Source: CAVVNP01 sp963800235
Lineage (GTDB): Bacteria > Actinomycetota > Acidimicrobiia > Acidimicrobiales > Iamiaceae
NCBI GenBank assembly: GCA_963800235.1
Contig: CAWDAD010000001.1
Location: 744,001 to 808,000 of the forward strand
Direction: 5' to 3'
Length of the DNA: 64,000 nt
In this document: positions 45,147 to 53,584 of the stretch, piece after piece
Position numbering within the stretch: the first letter of the stretch is position 1
Layout: each line of letters opens with the position of its first letter
The notes under the pieces: generated by a model
What the model was told of the DNA's origin: nothing
Databases searched by the model: none
Seen by the model: only the letters and a program-made list of their open reading frames with translations
Translations under genes and position numbers: made by a program

Positions 45147-45863
45147 TCACCGGACGCCGCCGAAGCGGCGCTGGCGGGCCTGGTACTCGCGCACGGCGTC
45201 GAACAGGTGCTCACGGCGGAAGTCGGGCCAGAGCAACTCGGTGAAGACCAGCTCGCTGTAGGCCAGCTCCCACAGCAGGAAGTTGGAGATGCGCGCCTCG
45301 CCCGAGGTCCGCACCACCACGTCGGGGTCGGGCATCTCCGGGTCGTAGAGGCGCCGGCGGATGGCCTTCTCGTCGACCTTGTCGGCCTTGACGCCGTCGG
45401 CCACCAGGGCCTTGACCGCGTCGACGATCTCGGCCCGGCCGCCGTAGTTGAAGGCGATGGTGAAGGTCATGCGCCGGTTGCCCTTGGTCAGGTCGGCGGC
45501 CCAGTCCATCCGGCGGATGACGCGCTTGGGCACCCGCCAGTCGCGCCGGCCGACGAACTGGATGCGCACCCCCTTGCCGTCGAGGTCCTCGGCGTGGCGC
45601 TGCAGGATGCCCTCGTTGAAGCCCATCAGGTAGCGGACCTCGTCGGGTGGGCGGCGCCAGTTCTCGGTGCTGAAGGCGTAGACGGTGAACCAGTCGAGGC
45701 CGAGCTCCAGCGCGCCCTCGACGGTGTCGAACAGGGCTTCCTCGCCGGCGGCGTGGCCCTCGGTGCGCTTGAGGCCCCGACGCTCGGCCCACCGGCCGTT
45801 GCCGTCCATGACGCAGGCGACGTGGCGTGGGATGCGGGCCGGGTCGATGCCCTCGATGGTCAC
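45147..45863 (-). CDS. uppS: Isoprenyl (polyprenyl) diphosphate synthase, cis type
   Basis: 238 residues from GTG 45863. The five conserved cis-prenyltransferase blocks are present: HVACVMDGNGRWAERRGLKRTEGH (with the catalytic Asp), VYAFSTENWRRP, RIQFVGRR, AFNYGGRAEIVDAVKAL, and DPDVVVRTSGEARISNFLLWELAYSELVFTELLWPDF. It makes the long-chain carrier lipid for cell-wall and glycan synthesis. It is divergent from dinG, with 63 bases between. A role in supplying lipid carrier to the nearby glycosyltransferases is possible. Confidence 0.95.
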   Translation of the reverse strand: MTIEGIDPARIPRHVACVMDGNGRWAERRGLKRTEGHAAGEEALFDTVEGALELGLDWFTVYAFSTENWRRPPDEVRYLMGFNEGILQRHAEDLDGKGVRIQFVGRRDWRVPKRVIRRMDWAADLTKGNRRMTFTIAFNYGGRAEIVDAVKALVADGVKADKVDEKAIRRRLYDPEMPDPDVVVRTSGEARISNFLLWELAYSELVFTELLWPDFRREHLFDAVREYQARQRRFGGVR

Positions 45864-45926
45864 GACCGGCCAACCTACCGCCGGCCCCTCCCCGCCCCGG
45901 GGACGCGCCGCCGGTACCGTCGCTGG

Positions 45927-47867
45927 GTGGTCCGCTCCCCCGTCGCCGCCGCCCGGCCGGACGCCGTCGGGGGTCGCCGGCCCCTCGCCGAGGAGCTCCA
46001 GACCGTCACCGGGGCCCTGCCCGGCGGCGGTGAGCACCGCCCCGGCCAGATCGAGATGGCCGAGCTGGTCGAGTCGGCCATCGAGCGCGGACGGCACCTG
46101 GTGGTGCAGGCCGGCACCGGCACCGGCAAGTCCCTGGCCTACCTGCTGCCGGCGGTCCGGTCGGGTCGCACGGTGGTGGTGGCCACCGCCACCAAGGCCC
46201 TGCAGGACCAGCTGGCCGGCAAGGACCTGCCGTTCCTGGCCGAGCAGCTCGAGCGGCCCGTCGCCTACGCCGTGCTCAAGGGGCGCTCGAACTACGTCTG
46301 CCGCCAGCGGATCGAGGAGGTCTCCGCCGACGAGTCCCAGCTCGCCCTCGACGGCCTGGCCGGCCGGGCCCCCCGCTCGGAGCTGCAACGGCTGGCCGCC
46401 TGGGCGGCCGAGACCCCGAGCGGCGACCGGGCCGACCTCGACTGGGAGCCGTCGAACGTGGCGTGGTCGGCGGTCAGCGTCACCTCCCGCGAGTGCCCGG
46501 GGGCGCAGCGCTGCCCCAAGGGCCGGTCCTGCTTCGCCGAGCTGGCCCGGGCGGCGGCCGCCGAGGCGGACGTGGTCGTGGTCAACACCCACCTGTACGG
46601 CCTCGACCTCGAGTCGGCGGGGGTGGTGCTCCCCGAGCACGACGTGGTGGTGATCGACGAGGCCCACCAGCTCGAGGACACCATCTCGGCGACCTTCGGG
46701 TCCGAGCTCACCGCCGGTCGCTTCGCCAACGCCGCCCGCAGCGTGCAGGCCATCGTCGACGACCCGGCGGCGGTCGACGGCGTCGTCGCCGCCGGCACCC
46801 GGCTCGGCCAGGTGCTGGCCGAGCACGTGGGCCGCCGACTCCGGGGCGAGCTGGACCACGACATCGCCGACGCCCTGGCCCTCGCCCGGGAGCGGCTCGA
46901 CCGGGTGGCCGCCAGCCTGCGGAAGATCGACGAGGCCGGCCGAGGCGAGGACGTGGTGGCCCGCAAGCACCGGGCCACCAAGCTCACCGGCACCCTGATG
47001 GCCGAGATCGACCTGGTGCTCGACCCGCCCGAGACGTCGGTGCGGTGGGTCGAGGGCCCCGAGCACGAGCCGGCCCTGAAGCTGGCCCCGGTCGACGTGG
47101 GCGAGGTGCTGCGCGACGTGCTGTGGTCGACCCGCACCGTCGTGCTCACCAGCGCCACGCTGCCGGCGCTGCTCCCGGTCCAGCTCGGCCTCGGGCCCGA
47201 CGACCACGACCGGGCCGACGTGGGCAGCCCCTTCGACTACGAGCACCACGCCCTCCTCTACTGCGCCGCCGAGCTGCCCGACCCCCGGGCCGACGGCCAC
47301 GAGGCCGCCCTGCTCGCCGAGCTGACCTCGCTGATCGGCGCCGCGGGCGGCCGGACCCTCGCACTGTTCACCAGCTTCCGGGCCATGGACGCCGCGGTCG
47401 AGCACCTGCGCCGCACCCTCGACACCCCCGTGCTGAGCCAGCGCGACCTGCCCAAGCCGGCGCTGGTGGCCGCCTTCTCCGACGACTGGTCGGCCAGCCT
47501 GTGCGCCACCATGGGCTTCTGGCAGGGCATCGACGTGCCCGGCCCGTCGCTCAGCCTGGTCACCCTCGACCGGCTGCCCTTCCCCCGCCCCGACGAGCCG
47601 CTGCTGCAGGCCCGCCGGGAGAAGGCCCGGGCCGACGCCTTCCGCCTGGTCGACCTGCCCCGCGCCGCCACCATGCTGGCCCAGGGGGCGGGCCGGCTGA
47701 TCCGCTCGGCCGACGACCGCGGCGTGGTGGCGGTGCTCGACCCGCGCCTGGCCCGCCAGAAGGCGTACCGGTGGGAGCTGATCCGGGCGCTGCCGCCGAT
47801 GCGACGCACGCGGGACCGGGCCGAGGTCGAGGCCTACCTGCGGGCGCTGCGCGCCGAGGACGGCTGA
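45927..47867 (+). CDS. dinG: DinG-type ATP-dependent helicase with Fe-S cluster
   Basis: 646 residues from GTG 45927. Walker A GTGTGKSLAYLLP near residue 73; four cysteines (NYVC, then ECPGAQRC, and KGRSC) between helicase motifs I and II form the 4Fe-4S domain; the DEAH box reads VVVIDEAHQLED near 243; and the C-terminal RecA fold ends with LAQGAGRLIRSADDRG (motif VI). XPD/DinG helicases unwind 5'-overhang and R-loop structures. No LexA box is seen in front of it. Its 3' end overlaps the convergent glycosyltransferase gene by 34 bases. Confidence 0.92.
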   Translation: MVRSPVAAARPDAVGGRRPLAEELQTVTGALPGGGEHRPGQIEMAELVESAIERGRHLVVQAGTGTGKSLAYLLPAVRSGRTVVVATATKALQDQLAGKDLPFLAEQLERPVAYAVLKGRSNYVCRQRIEEVSADESQLALDGLAGRAPRSELQRLAAWAAETPSGDRADLDWEPSNVAWSAVSVTSRECPGAQRCPKGRSCFAELARAAAAEADVVVVNTHLYGLDLESAGVVLPEHDVVVIDEAHQLEDTISATFGSELTAGRFANAARSVQAIVDDPAAVDGVVAAGTRLGQVLAEHVGRRLRGELDHDIADALALARERLDRVAASLRKIDEAGRGEDVVARKHRATKLTGTLMAEIDLVLDPPETSVRWVEGPEHEPALKLAPVDVGEVLRDVLWSTRTVVLTSATLPALLPVQLGLGPDDHDRADVGSPFDYEHHALLYCAAELPDPRADGHEAALLAELTSLIGAAGGRTLALFTSFRAMDAAVEHLRRTLDTPVLSQRDLPKPALVAAFSDDWSASLCATMGFWQGIDVPGPSLSLVTLDRLPFPRPDEPLLQARREKARADAFRLVDLPRAATMLAQGAGRLIRSADDRGVVAVLDPRLARQKAYRWELIRALPPMRRTRDRAEVEAYLRALRAEDG

Positions 47868-50401
47868 GCGGCCGCCTCCAGCAGATCGGCGAGGCGGTCG
47901 CCCAGCCGGTCCCAGCCGTACCGGGCCACGACCAGCCGGCGCGCCGCCGCCGCCCGGCGGTGCGCCGCCGCCGGGTCGGCCAGCACGCCCCGCACGGCAG
48001 CGCCGAAGCCGTCGATCTCGGCCAGCACCAGGTGCTCGTCGCCGGCGTCGAGCCCCCGGGCGCCGAACGGCGTCGACACCACCGGGATGCCGGCGGCGAA
48101 GTACTCCACGATCTTGAGGTTGGTGCCCGACCCGGTCCGCATCGGGTTCAGGGCCACGTCGACGCTGGCGAGGAGGGTCCGCTTGGCGGTGTCGGACACC
48201 ACGCCGGCCAGCACCACGTTCGGCGGCAGGGTCCGCCCCTGGAAGTAGCGGCTGTGGCTGCCGACCAGCAGCACCACCACGTCCGGCAGCTCCGGGGCCA
48301 GGTCGATCAGCGCCTGGGCGGCGTCGAGGTTGGGCGGGTGCCAGCTGGCCACGAAGACCGCGACGGCGCTGGGCGCCACCGCAGGGTGGGCCAACGCCCG
48401 CCAGCGGTCCCGCCAGCGCCGACCGGCCGCCGTCCGGTGCTCGGGGCTCGGCACGGTGGTGGCCACGTCGGTCCCGTTCGGGATGACCACGAAGCCGTCC
48501 GACGCCGGTCGTCCGGCGCGGGCGGCCAGCACCTCGGCGTCTTCGATCGAGCAGGTCACCACCGTCGCCGCCTCGGCGGTCGCCCGCCGCTCGACGCGGT
48601 CGACGAAGTCCACCAGCCCGCGGGCCTCGGCCGTGTCGGGCAGCACCGCCCGCTTCAGGTCGGTTTCGACGTTGTGGGCGTCGAACACGATCGGCCGGTC
48701 GGCGCCGATGGCATCGAGGGCCGGCAGCAGGAAGGGGTGCGAGAGCAGCACCACGTCCGACTTCTCGACCGAGGCGGCCAGGGCGTCGAGGTAGTCGGGG
48801 CTGAGCTCCACGTCCCGCCCGGCGACGATGTCGGTGGTCGGGACGGCCAGCCGGCCGCTCAGGTCCTGGTCGACGGCGTGGTGCTCGAGCGAGGCGGCGA
48901 CGGCGGTCTCGACCAGCCCGGGGCCGATCTCGGTGCTGGTGGTGGCGAAGGGCGGGGCCACGAGGGTCAGGATCTCGACCTCGACCCGGCGGGCGGCCGC
49001 GCCGTACAGGTGCAGGTAGCGGAGCTGGCCGCCACCCCGGGGCGGGTACACGCCGTAGGTCGACATGGTGGTGACCCGCAGGCGCCGGCCGGAGCCCGCG
49101 GTACCCGCTGCGCTCGACGAACCTGCCGGTCCCCCTGCGCCCGCCGACGCCCCCGCCGGACCCGTCCCGGCGCCGGCGCCCCGGGGCCCGTCCGCGCCCG
49201 GCGCGGCAGGCGGCGGGCGGAGGGCCAGGATCCTGGCCACCGCCCGCTCCCAGGTGACGGCACCCGACCGCCGGTACCCGGCGCGGCCCATGCTCGCCGC
49301 CCAGTCGGGGTCGGCGGCCAGACGGCTGCAGGCCGAGGCGAGCGACGCCGGCGTCGGCGCCACCACCAGCCCGTCCAGGCCGTGGACCACCAGCTCGGTC
49401 GGGCCGCCGGCGTCAAGGGTGGTGACCACCGGCGTGGCGCAGCCGTGGCTCTCGAGGGTGACGAGGCCCAGGTCCTCGTCGAGGGGGACGAACAGCGTGG
49501 CCAGCGCCTCCTGGTAGCGCCGCACCAGCTCGGCGTCGTCGATCCGCCCCAGGAACGAGACGTGGTCGAGGCCGTCCGCCAGCCGACGCAGCTCGGGCTC
49601 GGCCGGCCCGGTGCCGGCGATCACGAGCGGGCAGCCGGGTCCGGCCAACGCCGCTGCGGCGACGAGCAGGTCGATGCGCTTGGGGTGGTCGAGCCGGCTG
49701 CAGGTGAAGAACGAGCGGCCGGCGGTCCCGGTCGCCGACGACCCGTCACCGCCCGCCGGCGGACCGGGTCGGGGCAGGTCGGACGGGAGCAGCACGACCT
49801 CCGGCACGACCCCGTCGGGGAAGTAGCCCGGCCGGCTGGCGACCCGCCGCGACAGCGCCTGGTGGGCGCGGATCCGGCTCGGGTCGAGGGCGACCCGGTC
49901 CAGCCAGTGGACGAGCTCCCGGGCCAGCGGGCCGGGCAGGGCCAGATCCGGGTGATCGGCCCCCACGGCGTCGACGAGCCGGTCGAAGCGCCGCAGCAGC
50001 TCCGGCAGCCGGGCGGCGTCGGGCGCCGACCGGACCACCTCGAGCACGCGGCCGACCGCGTACCCGGCCTCGGCGACGACCGGGGGGAGGTCGAACAGGT
50101 GGTAGGTGTCGTAGAGGCCCCGAAGCGGGTGGAACATCAACAGCCGGTGGTCGGGGTGGTCGACCATCCAGGCCGGGTACTTCGAGGTGATCACCACGTC
50201 GAAGCGGTCGAGGTCGAGGGCGGCGAAGCGGCGGTAGCCGTCGACCAGCCCCGGCAGCGCCCGTTCGTCGACCGGCAGCTTGACCTGCTCGACGCGGTGG
50301 TCGGTGAGGCGCCCGATGGCCGCCTCCAGGCCGTCCCACGCCCGTTCGGCGCCGCCCCGCACCGCCGGCACGGGCTCGGGCGAGACGATGGCGATCCTCA
50401 T
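47834..50401 (-). CDS. Double-module GT4-type glycosyltransferase
   Basis: 855 residues from ATG 50401. Two complete GT-B-like modules are fused. The first (1-395) has an N-terminal MRIAIVSPEPVPAVRGGAERAW, then FFTCSRLDHPKRIDLLVAAA and a LGLVTLESHGCATPVVTT donor-site segment. An alanine/glycine/serine linker follows (about 395-440). The second (440-855) begins VTTMSTYGVYPPRGGGQLRYLHLYG and has VVFVASWHPPNLDAAQALIDL-like and IVEYFAAGIPVVSTPFGARGL segments. Both carry E-x7-E-type ends, so two sugar transfers by one chain are likely. It forms a minus-strand cassette with a third glycosyltransferase and a methyltransferase. Confidence 0.85.
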   Translation of the reverse strand: MRIAIVSPEPVPAVRGGAERAWDGLEAAIGRLTDHRVEQVKLPVDERALPGLVDGYRRFAALDLDRFDVVITSKYPAWMVDHPDHRLLMFHPLRGLYDTYHLFDLPPVVAEAGYAVGRVLEVVRSAPDAARLPELLRRFDRLVDAVGADHPDLALPGPLARELVHWLDRVALDPSRIRAHQALSRRVASRPGYFPDGVVPEVVLLPSDLPRPGPPAGGDGSSATGTAGRSFFTCSRLDHPKRIDLLVAAAALAGPGCPLVIAGTGPAEPELRRLADGLDHVSFLGRIDDAELVRRYQEALATLFVPLDEDLGLVTLESHGCATPVVTTLDAGGPTELVVHGLDGLVVAPTPASLASACSRLAADPDWAASMGRAGYRRSGAVTWERAVARILALRPPPAAPGADGPRGAGAGTGPAGASAGAGGPAGSSSAAGTAGSGRRLRVTTMSTYGVYPPRGGGQLRYLHLYGAAARRVEVEILTLVAPPFATTSTEIGPGLVETAVAASLEHHAVDQDLSGRLAVPTTDIVAGRDVELSPDYLDALAASVEKSDVVLLSHPFLLPALDAIGADRPIVFDAHNVETDLKRAVLPDTAEARGLVDFVDRVERRATAEAATVVTCSIEDAEVLAARAGRPASDGFVVIPNGTDVATTVPSPEHRTAAGRRWRDRWRALAHPAVAPSAVAVFVASWHPPNLDAAQALIDLAPELPDVVVLLVGSHSRYFQGRTLPPNVVLAGVVSDTAKRTLLASVDVALNPMRTGSGTNLKIVEYFAAGIPVVSTPFGARGLDAGDEHLVLAEIDGFGAAVRGVLADPAAAHRRAAAARRLVVARYGWDRLGDRLADLLEAAAQPSSARSARR

Positions 50402-50438
50402 GGTCGGTGGGCGAGCGGCGTCCCGTCGACGGGCCGGC

Positions 50439-50478
50439 TCACCGGTCCACGACCCGGTTCACCGGTCCATGACCCGGT
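50439..50478. repeat. 20-bp tandem repeat over a glycosyltransferase stop codon (2 copies)
   Basis: Units at 50439-50458 and 50459-50478 (TCACCGGTCCAYGACCCGGT) differ at one base. The upstream copy holds the stop codon and last codons of the glycosyltransferase gene; the second copy follows in the gap before the double-module gene. This is the third array in the window that begins inside the end of a gene. Confidence 0.75.
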
Positions 50479-51673
50479 CGACGGCGTCGTGCAGCTCGGT
50501 CGCGCACCGGGCCCACGTGAACTGCGAGGCGGTGTCGAGCGCTCCCTCCCCCAGCTGCCGGGCCAGCGCGGGGTCCTCGGCGATGCGCGCCACCGCGTCG
50601 CCGATGGCCGGACCGGTCGGCTCGACCACGAAGCCGTTGACGCCGTCCTGCACGAAGGCGGTGAGCCCGCCGCCGTCGCGGCAGCAGACCACCGGGCGCC
50701 CGTGGGCCATCGCCTCGAGAGCGGTGAGCCCGTAGTCCTCGTCGTAGGCGGGCGCGACGACGCAGGGGGCGTCGCGGTAGAGCCGCAGCAGCTCGCCGTC
50801 GTCGACCCGGCCGGCGATGCGCAGGTTGGACCGTCGGGGCCGCGCCGCCCGCCGGTCCTCGGGGCCGACCTCGCCCCGGTTGCACCACAGCTCCCCGGGG
50901 GTGACGGCGTCGAGGTCGGCGCCCCGCTCCGACAGCCGGCGCTCGACCAGCTCCACCCACGGCAGCCGTCCACCCGTGCCGACCAGCACCCCCCGGAGGG
51001 CGGGCCGGTGGCGGAGGGCGTGGACGAACAGCTCGGTGCGCTTGGGGAACTCGCTGCGGCTGACGCACAGCACCTCGCCCCGCCCCGGTTCCGCCGTCGC
51101 CCCCTCGGGCCGGTCGTCGCCCACGCCCACGCCGAAGTGCAGGACCGAGGACCGGGTGACGCCGTTGAACCGGCGCAGCCGGGCCTCGACGGTCTCGGAG
51201 ATCGGGCAGAACCAGCCGACGCGGTCGAGCCGCTCCTGGTCGACCTCGCGGAGCCGGGCCTGGGCCCGGAGGTGCAGGTCGGGGTCGAGGGCGAACCCGG
51301 CGGCCAGGTAAGGCTCGCTCAGGTCGTAGAAGACCCGCAGGTGGTGGAAGAAGATCGAGAGGTGGTGGTCGTGGGTGGCGCCGTAGGAGGGCGGCTGGGT
51401 CGACACCACCAGGTCGGCCGCCGACAGGTCGAGGCGGTCGACGGCGGCGAGCACCGCCAGGTGGCGGAAGAACTCCGGGGACGCGTCCCAGACGCGATCG
51501 GGGACGGGCAGGCCGAAGGGCCGCCGCGGGAGGTCGGGGATGGAGATGGCGTGGCGCTCGACCCGGTGGCCGGCGGCCTCGAGCAGCCCGACGGTGCGGT
51601 CGACGGCCACCTCGCCACCGCCCCGGAACCCCCAGTCGGGCTTGACCAGCGCGATCCGCAGCGCCGTGGTCAC
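50459..51673 (-). CDS. Glycosyltransferase family 4 protein
   Basis: 404 residues from GTG 51673. The GT-B fold shows an N-terminal KPDWGFRGGGEVAVDRTVGLL, a central VGWFCPISETVEARLRRF hinge, LCVSRSEFPKRTELFVHAL, and VVAPAYDEDYGLTALEAMAHGRPVVC (E-x7-E donor site). It probably adds a nucleotide-sugar-derived residue to a lipid-linked or cell-surface glycan. The start overlaps the upstream methyltransferase stop (GTGA). The 57-base gap to the next gene contains the tandem repeat. Confidence 0.88.
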   Translation of the reverse strand: MTTALRIALVKPDWGFRGGGEVAVDRTVGLLEAAGHRVERHAISIPDLPRRPFGLPVPDRVWDASPEFFRHLAVLAAVDRLDLSAADLVVSTQPPSYGATHDHHLSIFFHHLRVFYDLSEPYLAAGFALDPDLHLRAQARLREVDQERLDRVGWFCPISETVEARLRRFNGVTRSSVLHFGVGVGDDRPEGATAEPGRGEVLCVSRSEFPKRTELFVHALRHRPALRGVLVGTGGRLPWVELVERRLSERGADLDAVTPGELWCNRGEVGPEDRRAARPRRSNLRIAGRVDDGELLRLYRDAPCVVAPAYDEDYGLTALEAMAHGRPVVCCRDGGGLTAFVQDGVNGFVVEPTGPAIGDAVARIAEDPALARQLGEGALDTASQFTWARCATELHDAVDRVMDR

Positions 51674-53058
51674 GCCTGGTCGGCGCCGACCGGTCCGGCG
51701 CCGCTGGACCCGTCGTCGGCGGGCCCGGCCTCCGCCGGCTCGGGGGCGGCGGCCGGGTCGAGGGTCGCCTTGCGGGCCACCACCGCGTAGTCGAGCGGAC
51801 CGTACAGCGCCCAGTGCAGGTCACCGGCGAGCTGCGGGGAGAGGTCGGCACCGCCGAGGTCGGCCGGTTCGGCCGGCCCGTCGCCGGGGGTGTGCAGGTA
51901 GCGCACCTCGGCATCGGCGAAGCCACGGGACTCGACCAGGAACTGCAGCAGCTGCGGGTGCAGCGGCTTCACGTGGGTGGGATCGAGGTAGAACGCCGCC
52001 GCCCCGACCTTGAGGTTCGTCGGGTTGGGCGTCTCCAGGATCAGCAGCCCGCCGGGCTGCAGGGCGCGGAGGGCGACGTCGACCAGCTCGACCAGCACGT
52101 CGAGCGGCAGGTGCTCGGCCAGGTGGAAGCCGGTGACGGCCCGCAGCGAGCCCTCGGGCAGGTCGCGCAGGTGGGCGACGGCGTCGCCCGCCCGCACGTC
52201 GAGGCCGCCGTCGGCGTTGGCGGCGACGAAGGCCTCGTTGGTGTCGACCCCGTAGGCGGGCACGCCGACATCGCGCAGCACCTCCAGCCACTCGCCCCGG
52301 CCGCAGCCGACGTCGAGCACCGGACCGCCGCCCAGGCCGGCCACGTCCGGCAGGTACTCGGCCAGCAGCTCCTTGACCTGGGGTCGGGTGCCCCGGAAGG
52401 CGTCCTCCAGATCCGAGTAGAGCTCGTCGTAGGTGGCGTCGAGCTGTCGGGACAGGGCCACCAGCGGTTCGCCGGCCGGCTGGTCGCCGACCGCGTCACG
52501 GGCGGCGCGCAGGACCGACTCCTGTCGACTCCGCAGCATGCGGACCTCGCCGTCGACGTAGGCGCGGAGCCGGACCAGCTCGGCCTCGATCCGCCGACGC
52601 TCCTGCTCGGCCTCGTCGCGCTGGCGGCGCAGGGCCGCCACCTCGTCGGTCAGCGAATCGGCGGTGGTCTCCGCGGTGGCGACCGCGGCGAAGAGCTGGG
52701 CGTTGCTGGCGGACGCCCGGGCCTCGATCTCGTCGACGAAGGCGAGGAGCTCGGCCACCGCGTCGGCCAGCTCGGCGTTGAAGGTCGTCTGGTAGTTGGT
52801 GACCGGCCGCAGGGCGGTGACCAGCGCCTGCTTGGCCCGCCGCCCCCGGGCGGTCGTCGGCACGGCCGTGCCCATGTGGGCGTGGTCGCGGGCGACGGCC
52901 AGGTGCTGGGCGGCCGCCGGCTGGTGGCTGCCGGGCACGGTGGTCATGGCGATCCCTTCCGGAGCGTCGTCGCCGGTGAACCGGCCGCCCTTGCCCTCGG
53001 CCCGGTCGGCGACCTCGTCGATGTAGCGGAGCACCTCGGCTCGGTCGGTGCGGGCCAC
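51670..53058 (-). CDS. Class I SAM methyltransferase with N-terminal coiled coil
   Basis: 462 residues from GTG 53058, or 425 from ATG 52947, which has a GGAAGGGA ribosome site. Residues 120-235 are heptad-like (EVAALRRQRDEAEQERRRIEAELVRLRAYVDGEV), a coiled coil suited to oligomerisation or membrane-associated assembly. The methyltransferase domain has GGPVLDVGCGRGEWLEVL (motif I), VPAYGVDTNEAFV, LAEHLPLDVL and QPGGLLILETPNP. The domain and coiled coil resemble O-antigen chain-length methyltransferases of the WbdD type. With the two glycosyltransferase genes it forms a glycan-modifying cassette. The acidic/alanine-rich tail is variable. Confidence 0.82.
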   Translation of the reverse strand: MARTDRAEVLRYIDEVADRAEGKGGRFTGDDAPEGIAMTTVPGSHQPAAAQHLAVARDHAHMGTAVPTTARGRRAKQALVTALRPVTNYQTTFNAELADAVAELLAFVDEIEARASASNAQLFAAVATAETTADSLTDEVAALRRQRDEAEQERRRIEAELVRLRAYVDGEVRMLRSRQESVLRAARDAVGDQPAGEPLVALSRQLDATYDELYSDLEDAFRGTRPQVKELLAEYLPDVAGLGGGPVLDVGCGRGEWLEVLRDVGVPAYGVDTNEAFVAANADGGLDVRAGDAVAHLRDLPEGSLRAVTGFHLAEHLPLDVLVELVDVALRALQPGGLLILETPNPTNLKVGAAAFYLDPTHVKPLHPQLLQFLVESRGFADAEVRYLHTPGDGPAEPADLGGADLSPQLAGDLHWALYGPLDYAVVARKATLDPAAAPEPAEAGPADDGSSGAGPVGADQA

Positions 53059-53112
53059 GACGGCCGATGCTACCGGCGGCTCCACCCCCGCCTGGGACAG
53101 CGATCGGCCACC

Positions 53113-53550
53113 ATGGTCGCGGTGGCTGCCACGACGGGATGGGTCTGCGAGCGGTGCGGGCGGCGCTTCGCCCGGGCCCACCAGTCCCACGAGTGCTCGC
53201 CGGCCATGTCCGTCGAGGAGTACTTCTCGACCGGGCCGCCCCACGAGCGACCGGTGTTCGAGGCGGTGCTGGACCACGTCTCGACCCTCGGCCCGATCCA
53301 CGTCGAGCCGGTGTCGGTCGGCATCTTCCTCAAGGCGACCGGGAGCTGGCTCGAGCTGCGCCCGATGACCCGCTGGGTGGCGCTGTCGTTCCCCTTCCCC
53401 CGACGCATCGCCCACCCGAGGATCGCCCGCAAGCCCTACGAGGCGGGCGCCAGGGTCTTCCACGTGGTCAACCTGCGCTCACCGGACGACGTCGACGACG
53501 TGGTCATGGCCTGGCTGACCGAGAGCTACGCCTTCACCACCGGCGGCTGA
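53113..53550 (+). CDS. DUF5655 domain protein with N-terminal zinc finger
   Basis: 145 residues from ATG 53113. The start VCERCGRRFARAHQSHEC resembles a C2HC zinc finger. The remainder (EEYFSTGPPHERPVFEAVLDHVSTLGPIHVEPVSVGIFLKAT) matches the DUF5655 family of small actinobacterial proteins of unknown function, often with a transport- or DNA-linked zinc finger. It is divergent from the methyltransferase gene and convergent with era, 35 bases away. Confidence 0.75.
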   Translation: MVAVAATTGWVCERCGRRFARAHQSHECSPAMSVEEYFSTGPPHERPVFEAVLDHVSTLGPIHVEPVSVGIFLKATGSWLELRPMTRWVALSFPFPRRIAHPRIARKPYEAGARVFHVVNLRSPDDVDDVVMAWLTESYAFTTGG

Positions 53551-53584
53551 GTCGGCGCCGCCGGCAGGTCGCCACCGCGGGCGG

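Noticed and set aside
45864..45926. LexA box upstream of dinG
   Set aside because: No CGAAC-N4-GTTCG-like sequence is present in the 63-base gap.
46463..51790. A plus-strand frame of about 1775 codons across dinG and the glycosyltransferase cassette
   Set aside because: It is antisense to three well-supported genes and composed of Arg/Gly/Ala/Pro-rich sequence without domains.
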